A stretch of DNA of 64,000 nt, from contig NW_027467782.1 of assembly GCF_004210375.1 (NCBI RefSeq), positions 26,639,276 through 26,703,275 on the forward strand, given 5' to 3'. Below are positions 33,036 to 45,946 of the stretch, piece after piece; positions within the stretch are counted from its first letter, which is position 1; every line of letters starts with the position of its first letter. A program made the position numbers and the translations under genes. This DNA comes from Tachypleus tridentatus (taxonomy: Eukaryota > Arthropoda > Merostomata > Xiphosura > Limulidae). The notes under the pieces were generated by a model. It ran no database searches. It saw nothing but the letters and a program-made list of their open reading frames with translations, and was not told the DNA's origin.

Positions 33036-34930
33036 TGTTTATCTTGTAGCGTTGTATCGCTTCTCTGACTTCATGAGTCATTAACTTTTGAAGTGGAGTC
33101 GTGCTTAGCCTATTCACTAGTACAAATACTTAGCATACATATGATGTAAAATTTGAGGACTTAATTTATTATTTATAATTTATCAACATGTACTGGTCCC
33201 CTGGTAGAACTGGTATCAACAGAAACAAAAGTATGAGAAGAGCAATTCTCCCCCAAAGCAAACAACTTGGAAGCATGAAAAGTAGTGGAAAACTAAAACT
33301 CCTGAAATGGTGTGGAGTATGACAGACTAAAATAAAAAGTGTTGAAAAAAAAGAAACACAGAGTCCAAATGTCTTCTCATTGATTATATTCTCACTTAGA
33401 AACATTGTTTTACTGAAAAGAAGAAGAAATCACTGGCAAAACCCATGAATCTAATTTCCTGAAAATTAAAGTCTGCATATAGCATTGAACTAAATTCCTG
33501 GGAAATCTTACCAGAAGCATGTTCAGCTATAATGGGAATTTCTATCGTCAACACAATGATCATATATTACTGCAGCAGAAATTTGGTTTATCAACATATT
33601 AAATACCCAGAGCTCTCATGATTGTGAACAAATGTTCTTAATGTAAGGCTCAGGGAAAAGAGGAAAAATATCAAAGACAGGAATTTTGTTTCTTTTGTTG
33701 TTGTGGTTTTATTTCTGAAAATAATTTTGACTATTTGAAAGCTGTAGGAATATTCTTCTATGACATCATATGTTTATTCTGGTTTATCAAGTGCAGTATG
33801 CAATAATTGATTGAAATCCAAATTATTTATTAGATAAAAATTCATCTTGACCAAAAAATATAGAATTTAAACTTTTTATATTTGAAATGAAAGATATAAA
33901 CCCTTAACAGAATTAGATTTATCTACATTAATTTTCTGAAAGGTACAACTGAAGATTGCCATTTAAACTCTTAAAACACTTCAGTAGTTTAACACTAATA
34001 ATACAAACACAGAAAACCATACAGTTGATTTAAAAGACCTTTATACTTTACGTTGTTAACAGATAATAGATGCACAGATAAAAAAATAAACTACATGACC
34101 TTCATCTCTCAAGTCTACATAAATACTCTTCTTTTCACTCTTACTTTCAACATCATCGTGGGAAAACTTGCATTTGTTACCTTTCTTACACTGTTCTTAC
34201 TTATAAAAAACATACAGTACAGATTTAGGATCAGTTCCTGAAATTAAAATAGTTATATCACCTTTCTGCAAGAGATGAATATAACTGAACTGTAGCCATG
34301 CTGAGAGTAACAAGATAAAACACTTCAATGCTGTGGTGTGTGATTTACATAAAGCAGACTTTGAACACTTGTTTTTATTCACTCTAAGAATATCAGTGAC
34401 AAAACTATTGTAAAACACACAAAAATTATGAAAACTAATTTAATATTAAAGATAGTTATGTACAGTATAATAATTAATGCTTTCAGTTAATATGTACACA
34501 ATACTTGTACCACACACTTGTTACATAAGTTGTTTTAATTTTTAAAGTAATAGAAACAGATAAAATGTCCCAACATACATTTTTAAAATTTATAAAAATA
34601 ACATTCAATAAAGTTATGCATTACAAAGATAATTAGAGTTTTAAAATAATCAAGACATATTATCTAATATATGTTCATTAAAAATAAAGAAAATGTGACA
34701 GCTGTTAAGATAAAAACTACACTTTATGAATTTGACTTTAATGTGGTACTTATAAGATTACAACATGGAAGTATGATTTTACAAAGCCTTTCATACTGTT
34801 TTTCTTCCTACTTTCCTACAGACAATGTTGATGATAATTATGAAATTACAAAGTGTTAAAGACATGTTAAAAGGCCATCACAAAATTTTGCAGTTTCAAA
34901 CACTAATGAAAGTGTATGTGTGTGTGTGTG
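33036..34930. other. AT-rich stretch without supported features
   Basis: A minus-strand frame at 33169-33405 is hydrophobic but lacks start, splice or domain support. No RNA gene or mobile element was recognised. Confidence 0.3.
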
Positions 34931-34932
34931 TT

Positions 34933-35041
34933 TTCGTATAGCAAAGCCACAAAGGGCTATCTGCTCAGCCCACCGAGGGGGATCGAACCCCTGATTTTAG
35001 CGTTGTAAATCCAGAGACATACCGCTGTACTAGCGGGGGGC
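34933..35041 (-). repeat. SINE family 2, good copy
   Basis: Reverse orientation: a (TG)n-rich tail at 34914-34932, tatagcaaagccacaaaggg, gctatctgctcagcccaccg, a B-box complement gatcgaacccctg, and a head ending cgctgtactagcgggggg. It resembles a tRNA only through its head and is not a working tRNA gene. Confidence 0.85.
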
Positions 35042-35590
35042 ATTAATGAAAGTTAAGGTAGCCTTGGATACCTGGTTGGACTGTAATATTTTGAATGCTT
35101 ATGCACTGTCTTCTCATGAAGTTTATAAGAACTGACCACATCTTTTCAGCATGATATTAAAGTAGTAAAATGAGATAAATAACACCCAGAATTGTTAAGC
35201 CAGAATTGGTCTGGCTTAAAGCTAAGCAATGTAAATCTAATTCAGATAGTCAAAGTGAGAGAAAAATAGTGCCACCATCAATAGATACCCATTTATTTTA
35301 GTTTCTGTTCAAATACACTAAAATTACAATTGGTTGACATAAATAAATCAACTTTTTTTAGACTGTTTGCAAATTTTTAACACTGCTTCCACAAGCCAGA
35401 CACCCAGGATTTGTGCTGAATGACTGTCCTTAATAAATAACATCCTTCTAGAATGAGCTAAAACTCACTTTTAGAGTTTTCAGGTTGAACAAAAATCTCC
35501 CACAAAGTTTTATGAAAAAAATATGCAGATTTAGTAATCCTATCGAAAGTTTTTGGCTCCATAGCACACAGTAGTAAACTTAGAAGATGT
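35042..35590. other. AT-rich stretch without supported features
   Basis: Nothing recognised. Confidence 0.3.
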
Positions 35591-36330
35591 GTATGTTGTG
35601 TTATTGACTATTTGCTTTCATTCTTGCTTTTAGTTTTCAGAGTAGAAACAAAATCCATGACCTTCATATCAGTGGGACAATTCTCATCTTGCTCATCAAA
35701 AGTTTGTTCTTTAATCTATCTTTCATTTCTTTAAACATCATTGACTAGCATATCAGTGCAAGCATAACTTTCTCTGGCAATACTTGTTGCATATTATTGG
35801 CATATGAGAATAGTTTTGTATCATCAGATTTAATTGTATTTCCAGTCATGTTCATAAGATCATCTGGATCTCCTGGAAGTTACATAGTACAAAGAATCCT
35901 TAATCCTGCCATACAGAATGCAAGCAATCAACTGTTCTTTTCAAGAGCACTGAAACTTGATGCTTTTCATTGAGCTTCTTGATTTGGAAAGTTTAATGTT
36001 GTTGTGGATACAATACCAAATTGAATTGGCATTGCTCCTGTGCCATGTTGAAATACCACAACAATGTCTTGCTTTTACACTTCAATTCTTGGATAATCTG
36101 CATCATTCAATCAGTGTTGCAAACTCCATGGGATCCTCAGAAGTTCTGCTAGGCATTTCATCTTCATCACTCTCTAGTGGAATAGATGAATCAGTCCTTC
36201 CTTTTCTCTTTCTTCATACTTTTAAATTACTTTGCAGCTCTTTCACACCTGCTTTTTATGTGATTTTGACCTCTAAGTCTAAACCATTGCATCTACACTG
36301 TCACTTTGAACTTACAAGCCACTTTCTACT
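35590..36330 (-). pseudogene. Degraded minus-strand coding remains, unidentified
   Basis: Read on the minus strand, short frames switch but stay protein-like: IPLESDEDEMPSRTSEDPME then FATLIE (about 36120-36200), DPDDLMNMTGNTIKSDDTKL then FSYANN (about 35800-35880), and EQDENCPTDMKVMDFVSTLK (about 35640-35700). The acidic, Ser/Thr-rich wording and many stops fit an old retrocopied pseudogene or a transposon ORF. I do not recognise the source. Confidence 0.35.
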
Positions 36331-36794
36331 TTTCCTGTATTAATGTTACTTTATCAATAGAGGATCACTACACTTAATCACTGAATGTTGAAGCATGTTG
36401 ATATCTGTTTTGTGGCCAGCTGTAAATACAGTTTTAACAAACTGTGTATCAGTTGTCTGTTTTTTGGCTAAAGAGATTTTGGTAAAGGCATTAGCCAATA
36501 AACAAAATATCCAGATTGACAGCCAAGTACAATCATCTACCCATGTTGTTTCTGGTCTTGTATCTGAATTTGTTTTTATGAAAAACTATTTAATATCATA
36601 AAACATAGTTTTTCATAGTTTAAAAACTTTCACATAAAAAGTCATTAAAGTAATTAAGTTAAAAGGAAAAGTACTTGTCCTGTTAAGTACTCTTGATGAT
36701 TTACTAGTTTCTTCACATGGACAAGTGACAATGAGAATAAAACCAAAATAATTTGTAGGACTAACTCAACAACTGGAAAAGCCTTTTTTTTTCT
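36331..36794. other. AT-rich stretch without supported features
   Basis: An open frame at 36395-36601 (plus) has no recognisable domain and may be the antisense shadow of the pseudogene above. Confidence 0.25.
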
Positions 36795-36958
36795 GATTAC
36801 CACCAACTCTTGGGCTACTCTTTTACCAACGAATAGTGGGATTGACCGTCACATTATAACGCCCCCACGGCTGGGAGGGCGAGCATGTTTGACGCGACTC
36901 GGGCGCGAACCCGTGACCCTCAGATTACGAAGTGCACGCCTTAGGCCATGCCAGGCCC
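36795..36958 (-). repeat. SINE family 1, 5' part, antisense
   Basis: ccaactcttgggctactctt, ccgtcacattataacgcccc, and a tRNA-like head ending ggccatgccaggcc. The tail half is missing, which is unusual because LINE-type insertion normally loses the 5' end; a later deletion is likely. Confidence 0.88.
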
Positions 36959-37456
36959 CAGATAATATAGTTCCAAAGAAACTGCTGTTGTGGCATATAA
37001 CACAACTCATTAAGGATATTCATTTGAAGCATTCTTGGAAATTTCAAACACACACATTTATATTCTTGTGGGATCACTGGCCATTAATAGGAAGCCAAAG
37101 GGTCTAATATTACTGAAGATTAAAACATTTTTTAAATTGTTCAGTTACTTATTTTGCTTATGCTTGTGATTTTTTTGGGATAAAATATAAACAATTTTCA
37201 TAATAGAATATTATTGCCTAAATATCAAATATTTTCACATTTTATAGAAATGTAATATAAAAACATTTTCACCATTTTAGTGTTAATTTGATAAAAAATA
37301 CGTATATACTGAATATACTTTATATTCAGTCATAAAGTATAGCAGTTTATAAAATAATTTTTAAAAATATTCTGAACTTTTCGGTCAATCTTCTAAGGGC
37401 CATTTTCTAATTCCTTATGTTGTACACTTGGCCTCCAGTCTGATTTCTTTCGGAAA
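36959..37456. other. AT-rich stretch without supported features
   Basis: Nothing recognised. Confidence 0.3.
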
Positions 37457-37560
37457 AATATATTTAGGTTTATATTCTATTTATTAACATATCAAACATC
37501 TTTTATGTAATATATTTAGGTTTATATTCTATTTATTAGCATATCAAACATCTTTTATGT
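37457..37560 (+). repeat. 52-bp tandem duplication, nearly perfect
   Basis: Two adjacent 52-bp copies (37457-37508, 37509-37560) beginning aatatatttaggtttatatt differ at one base (taacat against tagcat). This is a recent local duplication. Confidence 0.95.
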
Positions 37561-38389
37561 AAGTTTATTGTGTAGTTTAGAATGTAAAAACTTGAACGTT
37601 TCGAAATTGATTGAAAGCTGAGAATAATGCCATTATTTTCTTTCATAACCATTGATATCTTGTGAAGTTTAGTCTTTCATATGTCTATCGCTGTACATAT
37701 GGTGTAATAACTGTGGATTTCATATCTGGCTCAACTTATAGATTATTTTAACTGAAGATTAATGTGAGTGTTTACTTCTATATTTACATGGAGATCTATT
37801 CTTTCGAGCTTTGTTTTTAGTGGAAGTGGAGAGATAGTTGACATTAGGATGGTAGCCATAGAGTTACACATATGTACAGCTGGCCATAAGAAAAGTTTGA
37901 GTAAACTTCTTTGGGATGTCAGCTGTATATAAATTTACTTTACCTAACTATGTTTCAGTAGGTGTGTTTGTTTTTGAAAAAAAGGAAATGAAATTGAGTG
38001 AGATTACTGATTTAAATTACTTGTTCTTGTATGAAATCAGTCAGAAAACATCTTTTCTGATGAAAGCCCTCAGAACATAAAGAAAAAATTTCAAAGTTTA
38101 TCATTTTTGGATATATTTATACAACAACAATGTTATCTATTATGTATGTTTTCTGTAAAAAATTGTTATTGGAGCTTTGATTGTTGCAAGATATCATGGT
38201 AAACTATTTTTTTTGTGCATTTATGATGCAACAAATGCTACTTGTAGTCTCAAATGCAGTAGTTCTACATTGATTAACTGAAGAAAAATTAATAATAACG
38301 AATTTCAAGACAGATTTAGTTGATACTTTGCACAATTGGTTGTGATTTTTTGCGAAGCATATTCACCATTTTGTGTTAAATCAGAGAAA

Positions 38390-38780
38390 CCAAAACCAAA
38401 AATCGGTCAATCACTACGTGGCGCTTAAGTCGAGGAAAAGAAATATAAAAGTAAGCATGGCGACAGTGGGGAGATAAGTGTAATATCCATTTATTATTAG
38501 GATTGTATGTTAATAACAGGAAGAACGATCGAATCGAATAAAGATCAGTCTAAGGAATGTACGTTCCTGAAGATCGATAAACGTTTCAGTTGATTAACTC
38601 TGTGTTGGTGTTCACGTCTCAGTACTGTGATAAACTAAGCCAGACGTTGTTAACGAAATCTGGAAATGAACTGTAATCGACAGGATTTCCTAAATGTTGT
38701 GTGACAGTCAACGGTACATGTCTAACAATTTCAACACGTTTGTTACTCTTGTCGTCAGTCATTAAAACGTAAATGTCAAC
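38390..38780 (+). promoter_or_regulatory. Possible promoter or 5' UTR region
   Basis: CpG dinucleotides are more frequent here than in the AT-rich surroundings. A TATA-like aaatataaaag lies at about 38439-38449, followed by gcatggcgacag, which resembles the YY1-type sequence often found just after animal transcription starts. A candidate coding exon follows at 38970. This is inference from composition; no transcript evidence is available. Confidence 0.25.
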
Positions 38781-38804
38781 TTATCCGATCCAACGAGAAA
38801 TGAG

Positions 38805-38852
38805 AGCCCAGTGTGGATTTGCTTTAAAAAAAAAACATACACATCACACACA
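38805..38852 (+). repeat. SINE family 2 tail fragment
   Basis: agagcccagtgtggatttgc followed by an A run and cacacacacc matches the tail order of family 2 SINEs. Confidence 0.45.
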
Positions 38853-38969
38853 CCAAAGCAGTAACAGAAGAAATAGAAAGAATGATTTGCTCTGTGTCTT
38901 CATTACATTATTTGCTGTCATGTGTACCAATAAAAGTTTTATTCTTCTGCCATAAGAATTTGCTTACAG

Positions 38970-39035
38970 AGGCTACAAGAAGCTGAAGTGATTTACAATA
39001 GCTTGTATTCTTTTTCCATGGATGAAGCAATTAAG
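38970..39035 (+). CDS. Candidate coding exon of an unknown gene
   Basis: 66 nt lie between acceptor tttgcttacag and donor attaag|gtatgt, both strong. The first frame is open: RLQEAEVIYNSLYSFSMDEA then IK. It contains an internal Met (MDEAIK) that could also be a start if the rest is 5' UTR. Phase 0 at the donor. No family is recognised. The next open block in phase (39264 onward) has a weak acceptor. Confidence 0.4.
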
Positions 39036-41073
39036 GTATGTATTATTTACAGGGAAATAATTAATGTGGTTTTGATAAACATTTCCAAAAGTGTAGGTGA
39101 CAGTAGTGACAAAAGTGACAGTAGCAGTTAGGATGCAGTTGATTATGTAATAATGCAAAATTAAGCATTTTAATATATTTTTTTTATTAATGAGGTTATA
39201 AGTAATTGCAACAACACATATAACATTTTAATCTGTGTGTATTGTATCTCTTCATTTGAAAAAGGGTGTGTGTGGAAGAAACTACATTTATCAAAGGGGA
39301 GATGTGGACAACAACACTTCAGGAAGTGCTAGTCTAGAGTTTTATTTCTTTGTTATGTCTACACATCTAAATGTTAAATGAGAATCTCTTTTTCATGGAA
39401 GTTTAAGGTAAGTGAAATCACAATATAACTAGTTGTAATTTGAGAGAAAAAAGTAGTTTGAAGTTCCTGAATTGGGTCTTCAGTAACATAATTATGAAGT
39501 GTCTGTTTCTTTTGCCAAGAAAGTGATCAGTTTAAACACATTGCTGGAAGAAATTTGTTTCTGTCTATATTTCAGCTTAGATAACTTTTTTTCTTACAAA
39601 CAAACTGGATTAACATCCTTGTGCCTACAAACTGATAATTTTGCTTTTTAGTGACAAGTGAAATTTCAATTTTTATATTTTTGTCTGTTCATTTGCAGGT
39701 TTTTTCTTTTAATAGTTGGTTGATATTACATTAACAATTATTGGTGGAGAACAGAAAAGGCTGAAAGATTTTGGTGTTGCAGTCTTCTCACACAATAAAA
39801 CTTGAGTTTGAAAATTTATATGTAAATTAGATGGCCTATTTATCAGTCAGTCTGCAAAACTTACTAAATTGTGTAGCAATACTGAAAATGAAAGTTAAAC
39901 ATGAAAAACTATAGATCCATATTTTAGAACTTGTTTTACACTTGACAAATTTATTTTTAGTTGCTTGCATTCATCAGTGGTATGATTCCAGATTATAATA
40001 TCACTCTTTATCATGCTAATACTTACATTGACTTTTCATGTGAAACAAGCCATTTCATTTTGATCTTTAATTTTTACTTTTAAATATTTGCTAGAACATG
40101 TCTTTATAAATAAAAGTTATAGGCAGTGGACCAGTCATTTTTGTAACTATCTATTGTAAACGTAATGATTAATGTTATGAAGTATTTTCTTTAGTTAAAA
40201 CTTGGATATTCTTCACAAGTATAAAATATAAAACATTGCCTGAGGAAGTATCTCAAGTCTTAATTAGTTACAGCATTCCTGTTTCACTATGACGTAATTT
40301 TTTGTGTAACTTTGTTGATGTGATAAAGAGATCATCATATCAAAGTAGTGAAATATAAAATTATAGCAGTCTGATGAGCAACGTTACAGTAATTACTCAA
40401 CCATGAAGTTTTAGTAAAAGTTTACACTCATAGTTTACTGTAGTGTCTCTCATTTAGAATCAGGCTATTTGGATCAAAATTATTCTGTAAGCTTATTTTA
40501 TTAAATAACTTTGCAATCATTTTGAAAAGAGTCCTTTATATTTTTGCTTACATTTTTTAGTTTATTAAAACTTTTGAATTTAGCAAACAATTTTGAAAAA
40601 TATTATACATCAAGCTTATGGTTTGGGAAAGATATAGTTTTTATCCTACTCAGTGTCTTCAAATACCAGAACAAAAAGTGTGTGCAGAATAAAACAAGTT
40701 AAGTTGATTTTGTGTAAACATGTCTTTGTCTTTATTCAAGTAAGCAAATATGTCACTGTTTAAGTTCACCAAATTAAAAAAATATATTATTGATTTTATT
40801 ATTTTATGTTTCCAGTATTAAATAAAGTATTTAATTAAATACTTTTTATTGTAACAGCTCATTTAAAGTTGACTGAAGTTACCAAATTTAACAGAGTTAA
40901 AACATGGTCCTTGAATATATTGAAGCCAAGAGAATGATGTATGTCATCTGTAATTTATAATGTATCATGTAGACATTATGAAATTTATACTAATGCATAA
41001 AATTCTGTTTAATTAAATGAACACTGAAAATAAGGTAACAAAGATTATCTTCTTTATGCTTACTGTCACTCAG
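39036..41073. other. AT-rich stretch, possible intron
   Basis: No further exon or repeat could be supported. A donor-like tttaag|gtaagt occurs at 39409. Confidence 0.25.
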
Positions 41074-41146
41074 TTTTCAGTTCAGAGGAATTTCTTCCAG
41101 TTGTTAGTTCTGTTCAGATGACAAACAGTACATCAATATTCATAAG
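41074..41146 (+). CDS. Candidate coding exon, unknown gene
   Basis: Acceptor tgtcactcag and donor cataag|gtaact. Only one frame is open: FSSEEFLPVVSSVQMTNSTS then IFI plus a split Arg. It starts with two leading bases, which does not match the phase-0 end of the exon at 38970, so at least one exon between them would be needed. Confidence 0.25.
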
Positions 41147-42139
41147 GTAACTGTGCTGATTTGAAGATTTATGGAAGATTCATTTTAAAATTTGAATTAA
41201 CCCTACAAATGAATTACACTATTTTCTTTGTAGAATGTCAAAACATTATAAAATGAAAAGATAGAGGTTTTGTTTCAATATCTTAAAATCTCATAACATT
41301 ATCCATTTATACATATGTTTATACTTTTTATTAAATTCACCCTACAGCCGTTTTTGGCTGACGTTACTTGAGTTGCTCTGATGCAGTACACGTGCACTCG
41401 TTACTTTATCCAAGAACATGAAACTTGTCTCCACAAAGTGACCTGTATTGGCTGTATTTGTGTAAACTAGTATTTTGTAAAATAGTCACAAGTGAGTTAT
41501 AAGTTATAAAAAGTTCTTGAATTTAATTTATCTTAAAATACAGAACAGTAAATAAAGAAGTAGAGTAAACAATAATATTTTCTAGTTTTGAACTTTTTTA
41601 CTCATTTGGGGCTTGACTCAGTACTGAATATCAAGTCTCATAAAATTTTACAGTAAGATGTGAAACAAAATGATATTTTAAATTTGGCATGTGTACATTT
41701 CAAAACAACAAAAAATCATAAATTACTACATCAGTACCTTAGGATTTCACTATAATTTATAAAACTCTGTAACTTAGCTCTGTTTGAGTGATATTCAAAA
41801 GTAAGTGTACATAAGCAAGTGCTTCCAAAAATGGCAAGAGGTAGGTAGGGGCACTGAGACTAATTCAGTAAATGTAGCAAGCAGAAAAGATAGGAGATTC
41901 AATTTTCCAAATTATAACTTCTCAATATCAGTAATTTGAGCTCTTTACTTATAAGAAATTATAGTCTTGGTATTTGGACATCACAAACTCTAATTTGAGC
42001 ACATCATAAAATGCATAAAACATGATATTTAGATTTTTTTTTCAATATTCACTTTTAAAATAAAAATTTAACTTATGTATAATACTAAAATTTGAATTAT
42101 ACTTTCCAATTTAAAACCAAACTCATTTGTTTTGAATTT
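41147..42139. other. AT-rich stretch without supported features
   Basis: Nothing recognised beyond a short CpG-containing patch near 41345-41400. Confidence 0.3.
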
Positions 42140-42385
42140 TCAGCAAAGCTTTACGAGGGCTATTTGTGCTAGACCTCCCTAATTTAGTAATGTGAGACTT
42201 GAGGGAAGGCAGTTTGTTATCACCACCCACCACCAACTCTTGAGCTTCTCTTTTACCAGTGAATGGTGGGATTGATCATCACATTTAACACCCCCACAGT
42301 TCAAAGGGCCAGCGAGTTTGTTGTGAGGAGGATTCAATCCCCTAACCCACGGGTTACGAGTTGAGTGCCTTAACCACCTGATTTG
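42140..42385 (-). repeat. SINE family 1, antisense, diverged
   Basis: agcaaagctttacgagggct, tccctaatttagtaatgtga, caccaccaactcttgagctt, and a head ending gagtgccttaaccacctga. It shows more substitutions than the 4.8 and 13.2 kb copies, so it is older. Confidence 0.85.
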
Positions 42386-45300
42386 AAATTAGTGTTTTGA
42401 AGAAAATGTTTAATGAAAAATTTTGCGGTAAGTAAATTTTTCTTGTCCAGCTTTCATCATTGAGTCATAGAAATTGAAATGAATGTTGTGATATTATGCC
42501 ATTCAGTGGACACGTGGTATCAGAATATTTATTTTCACCACCTTAGTTTCAAAAGGGGTATGTAAAAAAAAAGTTTTTTTATGTAACCATTTTTTAAAAT
42601 AATACAAAAGTTATTTTATCCATACAATGAAATTCTATTGTAATTAATCATTTTTATTAAGTAAACTGTATCTGGTCTAAAAACAAAAGCTTTTGAACAT
42701 GACCCTTTCTTCATAAACTAAAACATCAACAACAAAAAGACAAGTTTACTTGTGAATACACTTTGCAAAGCCTGAGAAATTGTGCAGGAGGAACTGTGAA
42801 CTTTTGACTGGTTATGCTGATTTCTCCAAGCCAGTTCACTTGGCTGTGGTTTTGCTAGATAGTAGACATAGGGATAGTGGGAATCTCCTTAATCCATTCA
42901 TGCACGTCACTAATCAGATGACGAGAGATTTGGCTAATCATTAAAATTAAATTTTCAAGTAACCATGGTTTATTCTCTTTGGAAAGCACACTAGCTGAGC
43001 TAGCACTCAGTTTATTAAACTAAGCCTCAGATCGACCTTAATGTGTGGTATTCAAGTACAGTGATGCTTATCACACAGTTATAAGTAGCTGCAAAATACA
43101 AATCCCTAAATGTTTTGCACAGAATTATTTCAAACATGAACAATAAGAAATCCCACCTAATATCATTGTGCAATCACCAAAATAATCATTACTCAAACAT
43201 TAAAACTAAGTCTCCATCCAACTACTGTCTTCTAGGTTTCTTAGGACTACAACAGGCTCATGGAGAATTGAACAAGATGTGTAGATAGAGATGAAATCAA
43301 TAACTTTAATACATATTCCACACTGTTAATTCTAACTCTGAACCTCGTGCACTGTACTACAGTCCATTTCATAGTAAGGAAGTACTAATTATTGTAATGA
43401 TTGAAAATCGCCTCACTTTAGGATGATATGACAATAAAAATACAAGTACAAGTGGTACAGCACAATAGATACAGCTTGTAATGTTTGCCTATAATAAAAG
43501 ATCAGTATTCATATAAGACTTGCATCTGATTTACATAGACACTTAAACTGCATTTAAAAACAGAAAATCTAACATACTAAATAAAATAAGCAAAAAGATT
43601 AAAAATGTTTAGTGTAAAACTATGAATCAAAACCAATTTATGAAAAACACAATTAAAATTTATCATACATCTGGAATGGATGCTGCATACCTACAACATG
43701 CAGTGAAATATTAAACAACTTATGTACGACCAAACTGCTCCCAAAAATAATTTTCTGATCATGACTTCACCAGTAACTAAAACAGTGAAAACCACTATTT
43801 GTGTGAACCTCAACAGACACAATTACAATGTTAATCATAAACTGGATTCTTTTTATAAATCATTGAATTGCATGATGCACAAGCACACAGAAATGAACTG
43901 AAAACTGCTGAGGATGATGTATGTGGCATAAATGAAATAACTTCATTGTAGCAGTAACTTGGTTGTTCAACATCATAATACTATTGTATTAATTTACCAC
44001 ATGTAGGTGTGTGAATTTCTACACATTACATGTGGCATTTAGAGCATAATGAAAGCTGATCACTAAGATGTTACTGACTAGTCATAGCATAACATTAGTT
44101 GAAATATATCATGCTGACTCTCCCTTCAGTGTTACACAAAGAGGGATATCTAAGAATGGGTTAAGATTCAAAGAGTCATATCCATTGTTTCATGAAATAG
44201 TTGTATTGTACTTTATACTTCCTTCTATATATGAAACTTTATTGTTGTAAGATGTAGAAGATACTTCTCTGAATACTTGTAATCTGATTTGATGAGTGAT
44301 CAACTGAAGAAAGGGAATGGATATGGTCAGATTTATTTTGGAAAAGTCAGGATTTGCCACAAAGATATATTTGTAATTTTTTTGTTGAAGATGCTAAATG
44401 CTTGTGTTTTAGTTATTTACATGGAGTAAACTTTAGGGCAAGTAGTTCTTGATGCAAAAGATTGTTTTTGTCATTCCAAAAATATCAAGAGACTGGCTTA
44501 TCAAAATTTCCATAAACAATACGTTCATAGAATTTCTCATTAATTTGTCACTTTTCACCAACAGATGTAAAAGGTTTCATAGATCATGTGTTATTTATTA
44601 GATAAAATACTTGGCTATACAAGCAACAGACCATTTTAACTGAGAAGATATTCACCAACTGTCCCATTTATTAATAGAAGTTGGAATTTTTTGTGTGTGT
44701 GATTTATTTTTCTCCAAAATTTGATGTTTCAAACAAGACAGGTTTTCTAAATTCCTTGAAGCTGCTGTAAATCATTTATTAATGGATTTTTTAGCCCATC
44801 TCAAACCTACCACCACTTCTCCATAGTGTACTCTTCTGTCAAAACTATATGGAATCCTGGCTAATAATTAAATACCCATTATGTCATTTAGATGTAAATA
44901 TCCAGTGTACCTTTGAAAGATTGTAAATGTCAATACACTAGATGCAAAAGGTAAACAACACAAATAACCTGAAGTCAACTTGTATATCTAATGAATATAA
45001 AGTTTTTAATGTTTATGACAGTGTCAGTCTGAGGCATGTTCATTGTAGTTTTGAAAACTGATTTTAAAAAATTAAATACAACAAGAAGATTTTCAAACAT
45101 ATCTCATACAAATATCTTTGGTAGCATGTATGTGAAGTTCAGTTAAGTTGTTGCTTATAATTATAAATATTGTACCAAGTATAGTTTTGTTTCTGGAATA
45201 TGTTAAATACTTTTTCCTTTCATAATTACTTGCAGCAGTCTACATATTGTGAAGACTGTAAATGTACAGCCTGATTCAGTGTCAAATTTGCAAGTCATAT

Positions 45301-45544
45301 TGATGTAAGAATGTTGTTATGAATTAGGAAGAAACAAACCTTTTGCTTATATCAAATTATTATTTTGTTTGCCACAATGAACATTTTTTATTATAATATT
45401 TGTTATCAAAACTGAGAGAAATGAGTGAAAGGAACATTGATATCAAACAGATATGCATTCAGATTCATCCTGATACTTTTGTGAAATCTTCATCTTTTAG
45501 TCACAAAACCTTGTGTTATGGTCTTATATATTCCAAGTTCAACT
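42386..45544. other. AT-rich stretch without supported features
   Basis: 3.1 kb with no gene, RNA gene or mobile element I can support. Short open frames (such as 44068-44250) lack start, splice or domain evidence. Confidence 0.3.
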
Positions 45545-45640
45545 CGCAGTCTGGAGTAGTGGGTTTGAATTCATGTCCAACCAAAAATGCTTGTTCTTTC
45601 AGCTTTGGGACATTATAATATTATAATCTTTTTGGTGGGA
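45545..45640 (+). repeat. SINE family 1 fragment (head region)
   Basis: gtagtgggtttgaattcatg + tccaaccaaaaatgcttgtt, then ctttcagctttgggacatta, aligns by eye to the B-box and following segment of the SINE. Confidence 0.55.
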
Positions 45641-45775
45641 ATACAGTTTCCATTAAATACTTTAATGTAGAAAGCAAATAAATAGAAACTACCTCTAATA
45701 TTTCTACCAATTATACCCCCAATCTTTCAAAATAAAAGATATTTATTTGAAATATATACCCTACTATGATATATA

Positions 45776-45946
45776 TGCAAAAACGGCTCATTTGGGTTGA
45801 GAAAATATTTTACATAGAAGAGCGAACAACGTTTCTACCTTCTTCTTTGTGAACCTGACGATGACCGGAGAAGGTCGAAACGTTGTTCGCTCTTCTATGT
45901 AAAATATTTTCTCAACCCAAACAAGCCGTTTTTGCATATATATTTC
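45776..45946. repeat. Penelope-type terminal repeat forming a 65-bp-arm palindrome
   Basis: The left arm (about 45778-45842: aaacggctcatttgggttga, ataagagcgaacaacgtt-like sequence) is the reverse complement of the right arm (about 45869-45937: ggtcgaaacgttgttcgctc, ctcaacccaaacaagccgtt) with only a few mismatches. The loop reads ttctttgtgaacctgacgat then gaccgga. The right half alone recurs at 6.4 and 57.8 kb. The loop/right-arm boundary contains ctgacga, a ggtc-capped hairpin and gaaac, similar to a hammerhead ribozyme core. Confidence 0.75.

Noticed and set aside
33169..33405. Hydrophobic minus-strand ORF as a membrane protein
   Set aside because: No start or splice context and no family resemblance; AT/pyrimidine-rich DNA easily yields such frames.
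34933..35041. A tRNA gene on the minus strand
   Set aside because: Only the tRNA-like head of a SINE. The cloverleaf is incomplete and the same unit with a tail occurs elsewhere.
44068..44250. 60-residue ORF as a small gene
   Set aside because: No splice sites, start context or domain, and length is within chance for this composition.
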